From assembly GCA_911728435.2 (NCBI GenBank), contig OU452216.1, positions 9,560,342 through 9,624,341 on the forward strand: a stretch of DNA of 64,000 nt, in the 5' to 3' direction. The translations under genes were made by a program, and so were the position numbers. Position 1 is the first letter of the stretch; the number at the start of each line of letters is the position of its first letter. Below, in pieces: positions 11,961-27,500 of the stretch. The stretch is from Apoderus coryli. Taxonomy: Eukaryota > Arthropoda > Insecta > Coleoptera > Attelabidae. Under the pieces are notes generated by a model. That model did no database searches, was not told where the DNA came from, and was given only the letters and a program-made list of their open reading frames with translations.

Positions 11961-12486
11961 TCTATTATGGGTACTTGTTTTCAAATTATACAGGGTGTCC
12001 CCCAAGCTCTAGTGTCTGTTTTAATAACTAGTAGTAGTATTTCGTTAATCAAAAACTGGAAATCGACACAAGTTGAGATTGAAAGAAAACGGTAAGTACA
12101 GTATCTATTTTGTATGAATTTGTGCGGATTCTTAAATGTTATCGGTACTACTTTAACAATTTTTGGCTTAAATAAATCAATTTACATAAAGAATATTCTA
12201 ATATTACTAAAATAATTTAAAAACAAGCAATTTACCTTTCACAGAAATATAATTTAACAGTATTGTACATTAATTTAAATAATTTAAAATATTATTTATA
12301 ATTATTAAATATTTTACAAGGGATAATTTACATTGTAAAAAATCTTAAAAATTAATTGTAAGTTTATCGTCATAATGTGACAAATTAATTATAATAATTG
12401 TGTTTGTGTTTTTTTTTTGTTTGTTTGTTCTTTGAAATAATTTATGCAGGATGTAACAGCCGATTTTCATTTCAATTCCACCAAGG

Positions 12487-12572
12487 TCACTGTATTCGTG
12501 GCCAATACTGGGACGTCATATCTGTTTGACCTGGGACTGCTATTGGCACTGATACCCCGGGAGATATTAAAC
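12487..12572 (-). CDS. toy: toy last coding exon
   Basis: After the acceptor ATTTTAG, the split Gly codon is followed by [18 protein letters not shown] and then TSQYWPRIQ with a TGA stop at 12489-12487. This is the conserved Pax6/toy C-terminus. It is too short to stand out as an open frame and was found by its match and splice phase. I did not find a clear polyadenylation signal just downstream (below 12487). Confidence 0.93.
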
Positions 12573-15500
12573 CTAAAATCAAACAGTAACATTTAGTATG
12601 TACTTAAACGTGGTTTTTGTTTTATAAACTTTTGATAGTGATATTGTTTATTTTGAAATGCAAACAAGCAGAGGCGGAATGATGTGTGCTGCGAAGAATT
12701 GCATGAATAAATATTATAACTGCAATTTATCATTCTTTAGTTTCCCGATGGATAGTAAAAGGTAAGATATTTATGTAGTATTTAAATTAGATGCATATAA
12801 AATTAGATTAAAATAATATCACATAGGTACATTAAATCAAATTACCAGTTGGTATTTTGATAAACAAATATTTCTAAACAAACTGTTTAAAAGATTGAGC
12901 TTACTTGCCTAAAAAATCACACAATTTTTTTAAAAAACATGAATAACTTCGCTTAATTTCGCAGCACAATGGCCCTTATCTTTTATAACTTGGTTCAGTC
13001 TATTTACCCATAAAAGTCCAATACATCTTAAGCATTCTAAAAAGAGAGCTTAAAAATCTTACTAGATGAGTGCAAAAATTCTATTAAATTCTGACAGTGT
13101 TTATTAAATTTGAATTACATATTTTAACTATTATAGATATTAGCAGGTAGTAAATTCACGTCTCAGGTTTTATTGCCCATTTATTGGGGGTGATTTTAGC
13201 ATGATTTGTAGGTATATAATGGGAAATTCCCAACATGTGTGCTTGCGTTGTTTTTCTGAAGGCCATAAACAGGTAAAATATTATACATTCTCAATTATAC
13301 TTAAGGAATTGAAAATCGGTAGACCTATTGTATAAATTAGAACAATTTTATTTTACTCTATCTAAAATTAATACATTTATATTTGCCCGTAATCAATTAC
13401 ACTTTTTTTTTCTTTAGAGCTGAACTATGGTTATAATTGCTAGTTCAATATTATTAATAATTTTATTAATTTAAGAAAAAATGTAAAGTTTGAATATCCA
13501 TGTTCTAATTTCGCAAAAAAATATGTTACGAAATTATATTTTAGGTTAAGGTTATTTTATACATTAAAATTAATCAATAGAAATTTTAAAAAGATAAATA
13601 AAATGATTATATGGAAACATGAATAAAAGTAAAAAAGTATTTGTTTGTTTTTATAATTAATAAAGATGTAATTCTATTATAAAATCATTCTATTACTCCC
13701 CTGTTCTTTACCTATCCTGTAATTTCAAAAAACGTAAATACGGATCTGTCGAGTATATTAAAAAATGGCTACGCACAGGACAATAGAAAGTGGTGGGAGT
13801 TCTTATTCTCTGTTGTTCTCTGGTAACCGCTTACTCAATATACAGGGTGTGTTTTTAAGGCGACATATAAAAAACCCTGCATAATATTACCTGTAGATGA
13901 TGTCCCATTAGCATTATACTGATGTCCATTCATTTGATATGGTTGACTAGGACTACAAGGTGATGGTCGTGACCCATAACCTATACCCAAATCATAACTG
14001 GGTGGCCGACTCATACAGTATCCGCCCATGGCTCCGCCCATGCCGGGGCTTTCCCTCTGTTGCAAACAGGCACCTGGTGAGGGGCCCATAGGTGATGACA
14101 ACCCTCCGTGACTAAAGCTGCCCATCGATGACATTGTACTGGGGAATGAATGATTAATGAATGATCTTCAATACAATTATTAATACTCGTAGTAATTTCT
14201 TTGGAAATTAATTTATTTTTACCTATAAGTATCTGCGATAGACATCGGTGGCGCGATTGGTGAGTACATTGAAGTTCCATTGTTGAATCCTTGTAATCTT
14301 GGAGATGATACTGATGGTGGATGTTCATTAGGTGGTGGTGCTCCACGACGTTGATTCCTTAGTTTCTCTTCACGTCGCCATTTTGCACGTCTATTTGAAA
14401 ACCATACTTGAATACGAGCCTCAGGAAGTCCAATTTTTGCTGCCAGTCGTTCTCTTGCAAACACATCTGGATAATGTGTGCGTTCAAACTCTAATAAAAA
14501 TAATTATTCAAGTTTATTTAGTATAATTTAAAAAAAAAAAAAACTGTGCACATGATTTTCCGGGCAGAAATTGTTTGCTTAAACTTCACTCTTTTGGGTG
14601 ATGATGAAAGTCGCCATTCCATGGATTGTTGTTTCGATTCTGGTGTGGCGTAGGCCACCCATGTTTCGTCACCAGTAACAATTTGGTCTAAAAAATCTTC
14701 ACCTTCATTGTGGTACCGCTCAAGGAAAGTCAATGCACTGCCTAAACGTTGGGTTTTGTGATAACGAAGTCAAAACATTTGTGATATAGTGGTTAACAAG
14801 TCAGGCGGCAGAATTTTATGAGGAGGGTATTCAAAAACCCGTGCCACGTTATGACAAGTGCCTCAATATTCACGGAAATTATGTAGAAAAGTAGATTAAG
14901 GTACAGGCTTTCATGTAAAAATAAAATTATTGCGATATCTTTGCACGTCTTTTTTTAATTCCAAAACGGTACTATATATCCGGGAAAATATACAGGTTAT
15001 CGTTTTAGCTGATCCTCTGCGACAATTTTGGTTGACCCTTGCGCAGATTTCACTAGTTTAACGCTTAATCAATTACTCCACTGGCTAATAACACAAATGC
15101 CGTCGTACTACCATCACAAGTTTTCAAGATGATAATTTTATTTAGATTATTCGCATCAATTTAGGGAACAAACTTACAAAAGAAAATCAAATAAATCATT
15201 GAAAGTGAAGAACAAACATAATATTTTCCATTGTGGGGTGTTGTAAAAACTAGTTAAGAAAAGATAAATAATTTGCTTAATACAAAACAATAAGAAGAAT
15301 TAAAAGAAATAAAATATCGGGAATACCAAAACAGATATCCAAAGAAGATTAGGATAAAACACGCACCTCCCTAAGATCTACAACACGAACGATTTTATGT
15401 ACAGGCTGTCCCAATTTTGATAATTTTGCAGGGTATATCGAGCGAAAATCAGACGAGATCGAAAAGATATTTTTAAACAAAACTAACGATAGTAGTTAAA

Positions 15501-18500
15501 ATCTGTTTACCATAGTTACCAAAAAATATTTAAGGAACTTTTATATTATACTATTAGGTCATTCAAAAAGTCCATAGATGGCGTTACTAGAATTTTTTCC
15601 ATATGATTTTCATTTAGTACTAACCTTCAACCGATACGTGTATAAATTTGACAGCAATCTGACTTTTGATTGTTATTAAAAAAATATGGAAAAAGTGAAT
15701 TTCGAGAAAATCGCTATACTCGTCGTATTGCGCTCGAAGGCAACTATGTTGTATAATAAAATCGAGTTTTGTCAAAATCTTGTTAATAAATTATATATAT
15801 TTTCATTACATTTCAATGATTTATTTGGTTTTTTGTTGTACATATATATTGAGTTAATTTGTTGCGAGAAAGCGAAATAAAATGTTCATTTTGGTATTTA
15901 TTTAGAATACTTGTGATTGTAATTCAATGCCAGTCATGGTATTAGCCAGTGGAGTAGTTCATTTTCTTGAAATTAAACGGCATGAATAGATTATGGAACT
16001 AATTTCTTAACGAAAAGATATAGAGAAAACAAAAACGTGGTTTCATTATTTTTATAACCTTACTTCTTCTACTTCATAACTATATCTAACAGAGTTACCA
16101 ACAATAGCATTGTATGATACACTGTTGCCAACTGAGGTGAGTATATTAAATATTCTTAACACATTTGTCTTGTTCTCTAAATTTTTACATAGCATTTTTG
16201 ATAGTGAGCACGGACAGATGGTGTCACATAGAAAAAACCAAAATTCACCGTGTTAATTTCCACGTATATTTTTTAATAACAATAAAATATATAACCTCAC
16301 ATTTTTTATACAGTTTCCAACAAATAACTCCACTCATTTCCTTTGTTTCTATTTTTTACATAATATTATCCACTTTAGTACTAGGAGATCCCAACAGTCA
16401 ATCAGACGACGAACCTTGCATATGGGTACTGTTAACATTAACATTAAAAGCACATACCTAGAACGGAATTCTTACCTCGAAAATTTGTGTGGCGTCACAG
16501 CTCAAATGAGCAAACTCATTTTGTGTTATAATAATGTACCCCGGCTCCCCTCTATGCCGCCAGGTACTTATTATTCTCTAAATAGGTCCCGAAAAATGGG
16601 TTCATGTCCACGGCGTTGTCTGTTCATGAAATATTTCTCATATAAAGCAACGAATATAAATTCTAATATTCTCGCGCAGATCAACTGCGACTTAAATTCA
16701 TTTAGGCAGTTTGCTGAGAGTCATTGTCTTAGGTTAAATGCAGGAAAGTCTGTTGCAATATTGTTTGGCCGCAAGGCCGATAAGCTTTCATTTTTGAATA
16801 TGTACAGCAACTCTTTAAGGATAGATAATACAGTCATTAATTTTCAGAACAAGGTCAGAAACCTTGGCCTTGTAATGGACGATGAATTGCGCTTCTCGGG
16901 GCACATTAGTTGTGCTTTGCAGAGAGTATACTTGAATCTGAAAGTTTTAATCCACAATCGCCAGGTGTACACTAGTATTATCGCATTTGAATTACTGCGA
17001 TACAATTTATGACTCCTGTTTGACAGTAATTGATAGAAATCGTATCCAAAAGCTCCAGAATTCCTGTCTTCGACTTGTCTTTGGTATCAGGAAATTTGAC
17101 AGAGTTAGCCACACATTTTCAAAGGCGCACTGGATTAACATACAACAGAGACAACATTTACACCTGTCTGTGAGATATTTCTCGATTATTCGGTATAAAA
17201 CAGACATTCATAATATAAATATAAGTTTTCCAAATAACTTAAATATAACAGCTCATTCTACCGAAGTGTTTAAGAGGTCTTTTTCCTATAACGTTACGAA
17301 ATGCATAAATTCCTGGCCAAAAGAAATTAGGGAAGCTAAAACGAAGAATGTGTTTAAAAGAAAATTTTTGAGACTGATTGCCTAAACCAGGAGTGGTTTT
17401 TGTTGAGGCTTGCTGTGTATTATGTGGGGCTGCTTGTTCATTATTGTTTTTTTTATTATTGTTCTTTTTTCTTAGTTGTAATTTGTATACGTATTTTTTT
17501 TTCAACATTTTACTAGCATTAGCTAAACAAAACATTCTGCAACTAATTACAATAAAAAAGAAATTTATCAAGACACCTACCTTTTTCTAAACTATCTATT
17601 TGGTCGTTCGTAAATGATGTCCGATTCCTTTGTAACTTCCGCTTCAACCTTAATCTTGCTTGGTCATCATCAGTACCAATGCTTGACCCTGCGTTTGAAT
17701 TATCGCCCGAATTTGTTTCGTCCGAATGGAGACAATCCAAATCTACAACTAAGAGACAAAATTATTGCAGTTATGTTTAGTTAATTATCAATTTTCCTTT
17801 AATGATGCATGATAGGAAGGCTAAAACTATTTAATTAATTGATAATATTTATTGATTTAAGCTTTATTATAGGCAAGAGCACGGTGCTTGTTCTGTTGGA
17901 TTATTCTAAGGCATTTGCCACAATTGATCATGAGACGCTTTTATCCGTTTTGAAATTTGTTGGGTTTTCTGAACAGTCATTCAGATTCTTTCACAGCTAT
18001 TTGCAAAACAGGTTTCAATTTGTTCAAACAAGTAATGGGGAATCTTCAAGGGAAAGACTGACATGTGGAGTTCCACAAGGCTCAATACTTCCACCCATGC
18101 TACATAGGGTCAAGTCTAAAGCATTGCAAGGAGCATATATATGCGGATGACCGGCAAATTTACTACAGCTTTACTTATGACGACTATTATCTAGCTAATC
18201 AAGATATTAACGAGGATATTAACAGAATTGTGGAGCTCTCTCAAAAGCACAGTCTCATGATCAATGCCTCTAAGTCTGACGTTCTTGTCTTTGGTAAAAA
18301 CAGGCGCTTATTGGAGTTGCAACTGAATATCAAAGTAAATAACTCAAGTTTGACGTTCTCAACTTCAACAAGAAATCTTGGCTTGGAATTGGATGTCGAA
18401 TTGCGGTTTAAGAAGCATGTGAGCATCAATATCCATAGAGCATATTCGTCATTAAAGATTTTATATCCCCATAGGCACAACCTTTGAAAAAAAAATTACC

Positions 18501-21500
18501 GATAGTTTAGTCTGAAGCTACTTTAACTTCTGTGATGTTGTGTATGGACCGTGCCTAGATTGTTCTGATAAAGACAGAATTCAGAAAGTTCAGAAATCAT
18601 GCCTTAGATTCGTGTATGGAATTAGAAAATTTGAGCCCGTTTCGCACAAATTGAGAAGAGAGAAGAAAGTTACATTCGCTAGTTTTATTTCATAATATAA
18701 TAAATAACCATTGTTCATACGTTGAACTTGAACGTTTTCGCGGACTTATTTCGCCCCCGCCTCACAAAACTTCATTATTCAAGAGATCATTTACTTACCA
18801 AATTTTGGGGTTGAACTTAGACCTTTTTTTAATTGTTTTCAGCTCCTTTTTGCATATCAATTCATTATTATGTTATGTATTTATGATATTCTGACTTCAT
18901 CTGTACGTTGTTATGATTTGAATGCAAATAAATGTAAGTTTCATTGTAAAAAGAGTTGTGCCTAGCTACAATTTTGAAATATCTGCAAATGTGATATCCA
19001 CCCTGTACTACTAGTATATTCTGCTTTCGGGGTGGGAAATCATCCTCCCTACCCTATCATAAGATAAGACACACACCGGGATCGGCGTTACGACGGAGGC
19101 AACCAACCAGAAACTAATGATAAGGGCCGAGAAAGGAAAGTCTGCCATAGGCGGAGATTTTTATTATTTATTATTATTATTTAATCATCCTTTTAAGGTA
19201 CATGGCATATTTATGGTCCTATTTAACATATTTTATTATTTAGTTTATATTTGGATTGATGTCGTATGCAATTTAAGTTGGTTGTATGAATATTACGGGT
19301 AGTAGTAAGCTGTATCCAAATTTTTAGTACAGATATAATCATAATCTATCCAAAAGTATCATAATAGCAAGAAAAATGGGTGAGGAACTCCAGAAGAAAC
19401 CACTATATGCCTATAATGAAACTTACAGATGATAAGACGGCGATTACAAAGGTCTACGTCGGGCCTATTTGTAGGATTATTTCTCAATCTTTTTTGGATT
19501 TTATTTTACAATTCTATAGATGAAAGATATCGACATGTTCGTAGCGATTTAGTTTCTCAAGTTTCAAAATTGTAACGGAATAAATCTCATTTGAAAAACA
19601 CATATTTTTAACAATAAATATTATACACAATTTGACACTTACCAAAAAGTTATTGCTATAGGAACATGGTACCAAGCTTTGCCTATAAACTCGAGCAAGA
19701 CCCTTGTATTTTATACTCGGGATAACACCCTTAACGCGATTGAATGCCTTGAACAAATCAGGATATATGAACCTGGTAACGAACCTCTAAAGCCCGAGAT
19801 AACCAAAAGGAGGCTCTAAAAATATTAATATACGAATCTTTTACCTTAGTATCAACTAAAATTATTTCAATTCAACCATAAAATTACATTACAATCAAGT
19901 TCAGTGTTTGCAATAGTATGTTATGTACACGAATCCATTTAAATCTGTGTTGGTTTGTTTAAATTACAAATGTTTACCCAGGAAGAGACTTTAGCCGCCC
20001 CCATATATACAAACACATACCGTTTTCAAGCGATCAAAGAGCACAACCGGCTTTGTGGTGGTATGGCACGGCAGCCAGCTAATCCGCCCCTCGGGGAAAG
20101 CATGCGGTTCGTTACAGTATCAATTCGGGGCGGCTGAAAGTGACACATTTGTTAAAAAATGTGTATGTATGCTTGCCGCCGAGGGAGACAAGCGGCTAAT
20201 TGGAAATTTTAAACTTTGTATATAAAGGCTTTTATGGTTAAAATGCCGAATAATTTGTTATATTTTAATGTTCTGATCTTTGCGTAAAGACTAAAGCTTA
20301 AAAGTTAATTGTTGCAGTAACTTTAGGAGTTTTATGATTTATTGTTGTTAGTTTTTCCAATGAAATTTGAACAAAAATACAGAAATATCAATTATTGTAT
20401 GTTGTATTAGGCCTTTCAATAATTCCGATGACACATAGTTGGCGTTTCTAGGATTTTTATTTAGTACTAAAGCTTCAGATGGAATTCTATCGTCGATGTG
20501 TTACAATGGATGATGAAACATGGCTTCACTATTACACACAAGAATTCAAAAGACAGTCAGCTGAGTGGACAGCAATCGAGGACCTTTGTTAGTGTAGTTG
20601 CCCATCAAATCAAACTTCCAGTTCCTCAAACTAAATAATTTCTAAAGGCTTACAAGTTAATAACATGTTTTCCGGTATTTAACCTTTATTAAACCCATCT
20701 GTAATATTTCTATACTTACAACAATATAAGGAAATGTATATCCTACTTAGATATTAGTAAATGTAACATATTTTAGACTAATCACGGTTGAGTAAACATC
20801 TTAATCCACTTATTGCTGCGTAGATATATACAGTATCCTGTGGAGATATTGTTGACTAATTTCATAATAGGAAGTATATTATGGAATTCTATTTAGATAT
20901 ACGGTAAGTTATTATATTATATATACAAAAGCGCGGGTGTTCTCTCTCACATTTCGGAGAAATCTCTATTTTGTGTACAATATGTTCCAATAGCCTTATC
21001 AAATTTCAAAATTTGAGGAAGTTCCAGTGGCACCTTTGTACCAATTATTTTATTATTATAACGCAGTAGCATAGATCAAATTAACAACTATTTTTTAAAT
21101 GTTGTCGGTCAGTCAGAGGCGAGTAATGAAGTTTTAAATTTTTTTAATAATAATCAATTTCGGAACGGCTTAGCTTTTCAGATTAAGGAGATCGACTGTC
21201 AGAATATTATGAGATGTGTTAGCAGAATTAAATCTGAGTGTTATGGTGTTGATGGTATTAACATAAAAATGATACGCTTAGTTATACCACATTGTGCGGA
21301 TGTAATTTGCAATATTTTCAATGACTCTGTCAGTTCAGGGACATTTCCTAATGTTTGGAAGATGGCGGATGTGATTCCACTACCTAAAGTTCGGTCTCCT
21401 GTAACTTGTAATGATTTGCGACCAATTAGCATACTTCCCGCAATGTCGAAGATATTTGAGCGAATAATTGGTGGTCAAGTTTTAAACTATATACGTGAGA

Positions 21501-24500
21501 ATAGCATTTTGCCGTCTATTCAATCAGGCTTTCGGGAGAAGCACAACACAACCACCGCGCTTCTGAGCGTCATGAGTGACCTTGCTACCACCATGGACAG
21601 ATCCATGTTAACGATACTTGTTCTGCTGGATCAAAGTAAAGCTTTCGATCGTGTTAATTTTGAATTATTGCTTGCCAAGCTTAAATACCTTGGATTTGAT
21701 GGTGTGTCGCTGACATGGTTCAGAAGTTATCTGTGTGGTCGAAGACAGCGGGTGAAATTGCATGGCAAATGTTCAGATTTTTTGGTGACCAATAGTGGTG
21801 TTCCACAAGGGAGTATTCTTGGACCATTGTTGTTTTCTGTTTATGTATTTGACATTGTGGGATCATTCCAGCTCTCTACCATACACCTCTATGCGGACGA
21901 TATCCAGGTACATTTGTCTTTTCCCCTAGCCAGTGAATTTTTTTGACAGTCAAATGTTTATGCAATATTGAATGTATGCTGGTCCCACTAATGCCTCAGG
22001 TTGTCTCAATCTCTTGATAGGTCACATGACAATCTTGCAATATCAGTTCGCGCACAGCATCAATGGTTTTCGTAACAACAACTATCAATCCTTTGTAATT
22101 TCTCCAAGGTCTTTGAGATTGTTCTCTACGATAAAATATATCCTGCTGTGAGAGGTGTCCTGTCGGTTGACCAGCATGGTTTTATGAGTGGTCGCTCGTG
22201 TGCATCTAATCTGGCTGTGCTCTCTGAACAGATCTGTTCCGCTATTGATGGTTGCCGCCAGCTGGACGTGATCTACACTGATTTTCAAAAGGCGTTTGAT
22301 CGCATTGATCATTGTATTTTACTCAGAAAACTTGACAATTTTGGTTTCTCAGAAGGGCTGGTTAAACTTTTTCGATCGTACCTTCTTGATCGTGCTCAGT
22401 TTGTTGAACATGAGGGCTTCAAGTCCTCGACATTTTTGGCAACTTCTGGAGTTCCACAAGGCTCTAACCTTGGTCCACTATTGTTCAACATTTTCATAAA
22501 TGACCTTCTACAATTGTTCACCTGTAGCGGGCTTGCCTATGCAGATGATTTAAAGATTTTCAAAACGATTATTGATGTGGATGATTGCACTTCTCTTCAG
22601 CGTGACTTGATCAGCTTGTCTGATTGGTGTAGCCTTAATAGATTGCAACTTAATGTTTCTAAATGTAAAGTGGTGTCATATGCAAGACTGAAGAATGTGT
22701 TTTTGTTTGATTATCGCCTGAATGAGACATTTCTGGAGAGGGAGGGTGAGATCAAGGATTTGGGTGTATTATTTGATTCCAAACTCACCTTTATTCGTCA
22801 TGTTGACACAATTGTCGCGAGTGCTAGTAAGATGTTGGGGTTTATCATTAGAAACTGTCAACAGTTCAATGATATTTATACCATGAAATTGCTATACTAC
22901 GCCTTTGTCAGGTCAAAGTTGGAGTTTGTCTCATTTATTTGGAATCCTTTGTACAATGTTCATGTATGTTCTGTGTTTATCCTCCGAGGGGTGTTGATCA
23001 CGGAATCTTATTGTCGCGATTTGGGGAGCCGTCTCTTGCGCTTAGAAGAAACGTGTTAGCTGTAAATTTCTTATATAAACTGTTGCACAATGTTATCGAC
23101 TGTCCTCATTTACTGAGTAGAGTCAGGCTCCGTGTACCGCGTATCGGGGCTAGACGAGGTGTTCCCTTCGCTCTTGGTACAGCGAGAACTAATATATTCG
23201 GGGAGGATTAGCCATTTTTTAACTAATATGTTTTTAAAAATACTTGCACACATTTCGAAATATAATTCCAAGAAAAATATAAACGAAATTAAAACTTCCA
23301 CAATGAAATTGAACACGTATCTAAAATATTGAAATTTCCTCCTGTATATGTAAATTCTCACCTTGATCAAATATTCATTTAGATTTAATTTGCCAAAGTT
23401 TCCAATCAATTAAAATATGATAATGTGCGTTATTACAGTGCGAGCAATGATCAGATGGAAATGGCTGGTTGCGCCCACACATGCATATAGAGGTAGCTCA
23501 GCAAACACAAAGCATAACTGAACAAATTGAATAAATTTTAATTAATGCGCTATAATTTCATTAGTGGCCGTTTGTGGCAAATTTCAATTGAAATAGAATT
23601 GTTGGTCAAAATGGTGCATATTATGAGTTTCCCATCTAGTCGTTCATATTTGTGGCATTTGAAATTTCAATTAGCCCCGTTTATGTACATAACACGCCCT
23701 CTAACTCTTTATTGTACGCCATCTATCTCACTGATTATTTTTGGAATTTTTCATGTGTCATTTGCACAACTGTATGTATGAAAGTTTCCATTTTAACCCT
23801 ACAGAACTCGCGATAAGAAAATTACGGCAGAACTCGCGTGTGAGCATTTCTCTCACTATTTATTATTGTGTATTTTTTTATTGTGACGAGACAACATTAC
23901 ACTCAAATAATTACGCATAATTTTTAATGAAGTCCTGCATCTTTTTTTGGATTTCCGGTTTTTTCTTCTTGGGCAAAATCCACAAAATCCAGCTTGATCT
24001 TCTGCCGTTACACGTTCGGGTTCAGGAATGCCTACCAGTTCTCTACTTCGTTGTCTCCTGTTGAATGGCATACATATTACTGAAACTCGGTATACTAAGT
24101 GTGGTTTCCTCAACTGGTTTGATCCTCAGAAACATTCGACGATCTTCAATAATTTCTGTATTGTCTATATATATTTGGAAAATACAAACGCCTGAACTCG
24201 CGCAATGAGAGAATCACTCACAAACCTGCACTTGATAAACAAACTTCATATCATATCGCAGAAGAAACTGGACTGAATTTTGAATTTAACTAATCAGGGG
24301 GTGCAAAGTGAACACAAAGTCAGCTAGAGAGCGAGGTAGGCTCATCCAGTGTCTATATCGTGAAATCTTGCGATTTTAGGAGAAGCGTGAGAGAAATACT
24401 CATAGCGCGAGTGCTGCAGGGTTAAACAAAAGTAATTTTATATGTTTTATAATGTCGAGTTAAAACAAGTTTTCGTACCGGTCTTCTTGGTTCCCGTACC

Positions 24501-27500
24501 CTGTTTCTAACAGTCTCGTCAGAAATGGCCATCCTAAGTATACTTTGAAGGTCTTTTGCTGTCGCTATTCGTTTTCCCAAAGAAGAAACTACTGCTAAAT
24601 ATCAGTTCCGACTTTGTGTAGTTTACATTGTAATACAGTCGAAGCTCTATATAATGAAATACCAAAATGTCGACCGAAATTGCACTATAGAGATTTTTTC
24701 ACTCTATAAAGAAATCGTGCCAACATCATTGTCGATTTTTATAGATTCTGTATAGATTGTATCGACCTGAAGACCCTTGCCCATTATAGGATACAATGGT
24801 TGTAGGAAAGCGACAAGATTTGTGACAGTTGATCCCTTGTGGAAAAACCCGTGCTGCTGAGGTATTATACGATTCTTTATTTGGTTAAAGATCTTGTCAT
24901 AAATAATCGATTCAAACACCTTTGAGAAATTTGATAAAATTGAAATGGGTCGATAGTTTTCTATCCTATTAATGTCCCCGGATTTATGCACAAGACATAC
25001 ACGTGCCGTCTTCCAGAGGTCTGGAAACGTTTGACCTTGTAGGGATATATTAAAAATAATGTGTAAAGGCTGTGCCAAAACATACGCACAGTCGCGGGGA
25101 TTCTATCGACACCAGATGTCATTTTCGGTTTTAGTTTTTGAAGTGCTCGTCTAACCTCGTCCTCACTAATCAATCCAAGAGACACCAAGTCACCACCATC
25201 CTGTGATTCTATAGTGACGTCAGCATTTGATGGCATATAAACACTTTCGAAAAAAGTTGCAAAAGCATTGACTATTTCTTGTGGCTCAGAAATGTAAGCC
25301 TACGTTGCAACCCTCATTGAACCCGGTATTCTGGACTTGCGTTTTTTGTTTTGAATGTACTTCCACAGAATTTTAATCTTGCTATAAATAACGGGTAGAG
25401 AAGTCGCGAAATCTTGGTTTGATTATGGATAATAATTTAAAGTTCAGCGATCATTGTAATGTCGTCTATCGGAATTCTTTCTTTAAGCTTAAGTGCCTTT
25501 ATCATTTGAAAAATTTACTTGACGAGTCTACGAAATTGAGGCTGATCAAGGCGCTTATTTATCCAAATATAGATTATTTCTCGCAGGTCTACTGATGCAG
25601 TACAATAAAAACAAAATAGAGAGGGTGCAGAATGCCTGTGTTAGGTTTATTTGTGACGTCCCATACAGACACCATATTACTCCATTTTTGGAACGGTTGC
25701 ACGAACCTAAGATACATTTCCGTTTAGAATATATGTTCCTAGTTTTACTTCATAAAATTTCTAATAGTCATACACCTTTATATTTGTATAATTTGCTAAG
25801 TAGAAGGTCAGCTGTACACAGTGTTAATGTTCGTACAGATTCATTTAACATACCTCAACATCCCACTGTTAAATTCGAGGGATCTGCTTCAGTTTTTGAT
25901 AGTTTTCTGAGCAACATTTTCACTCCATATTTTAACGACTTCCGTTATACAGTTTTTAAGGGTAATCAATTTTTGGACTATGGAAGGTTGTTATCATCAA
26001 TCGCGTTAATAATTTCGTTTCACGATAAACAGTGTCGACTCTGTATTTAGCCATAAATATCAATCAAATGAAATTATCTACAAGAAGAATTTGTTATTTC
26101 CAAAACATATCCTTTACGTCGTTCATATTGTTTCCTATTATACTTTTTTCTGCTGTTTCATTCCATTTCATCTCTTCATATGTTTTTGTGGTTGTCACAA
26201 TTCGTCAAATCGTCAAATCTCATCCGGATTCCGAAATTTATTCGGTCGTATGTATATATGTACACTTGTACAGCATCCCCCAACTCCATATTACATATTC
26301 CTATGGGGGGATGGAGTAACTGTATGAAGATGTAACGGAAATGTTGCTGCATCCGGACAAAAACCTCACAGCCAAACAGATCTGGATTCAGTTCATGTTG
26401 TGCATAAATTGGTTGACTGAAATACTTTTTTATTCTTTAATTAAACGAAGGTTTTGTTATGAACCTGAATTAAATCATCCTGCTTTTAAAATTGTGTTTA
26501 TTGAGTGATTTGTTCTTTAATATAAAACTGCTGGACAAATATCATTAATAATAATAATAATAATTTCTTTAATGTCTAATAGGTATTGCTACCCAATAAC
26601 AAGACAAAATCTTACATTAACAAAAACAATTGCCTAGCATTATCATACAAAAATACCCAACTTAGAACTAACTTAAAACTAACTAAAAAATAGAAAAATA
26701 CAAAAAAGGAAATACACGCATCAAAACGAAAGAAAATTGAGAGGATTACAAGAACAATTAATAATAACAACAAATAATTAACACATGAACATAATTCATC
26801 AAAACAAATACAAATCAGTAGCCCGCAAACATGTCTCTTAACTTTTCTTAAAAGAATCAAGCGATACATTAAAAAAATCAACGTTTTCATTAATAACTAA
26901 TCGGTTGCTGTATTTACAAGCCCGAAATAGCGGTGCTTTAGATTCATAATTAGAACGAATCTGTGGCACCTAAAATAAACTAGCGCTTCTAGAGTGAACC
27001 CTAGGGACACGAAACCATAGCTGCTGAAGCAACCGAGGACAATCCAACATATTGTTAATCGCGAAGATGCGTCTTTCGGCTAACGACCGAAATCCAAACA
27101 TTGCCAGTAACAGGCCGTGATCACACCCACGAGGAGAAAAAAATCCATCAATTTTAAATGACAAATATTTTAAAAACTTACGTTGAATACTCTCCAATCT
27201 CTGTATATGAACACGGTAGATGGGCGACCAAATGATTGTAGCGAATTCCAAAATAGACACAACAAAGGCGAAATAGAGACTTTTTCAGGCAGTCCATGTT
27301 GTTGAATTCTCTGGTCTGTCTAAAAATAAATCCTAACATTCGCAAAGCATTAGCAGAAACTTGCTCAATGTGGTAGTTGAAAGATAAATCACCATCCAAG
27401 TATACACCAAGATCTTTGATTAAAGCGCAGCGTTCCAAATTTGAATTAACGATGGTGTAGTTTCGCAAAAACGGATCTTGACGTCTTGTAAATGTCACCG

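Noticed and set aside
26612..26890. Minus-strand frame rich in Phe, Leu and Val resembling membrane segments
   Set aside because: It lies in the AT-rich 3' UTR of a LINE; hydrophobic translation of T-rich DNA is expected.
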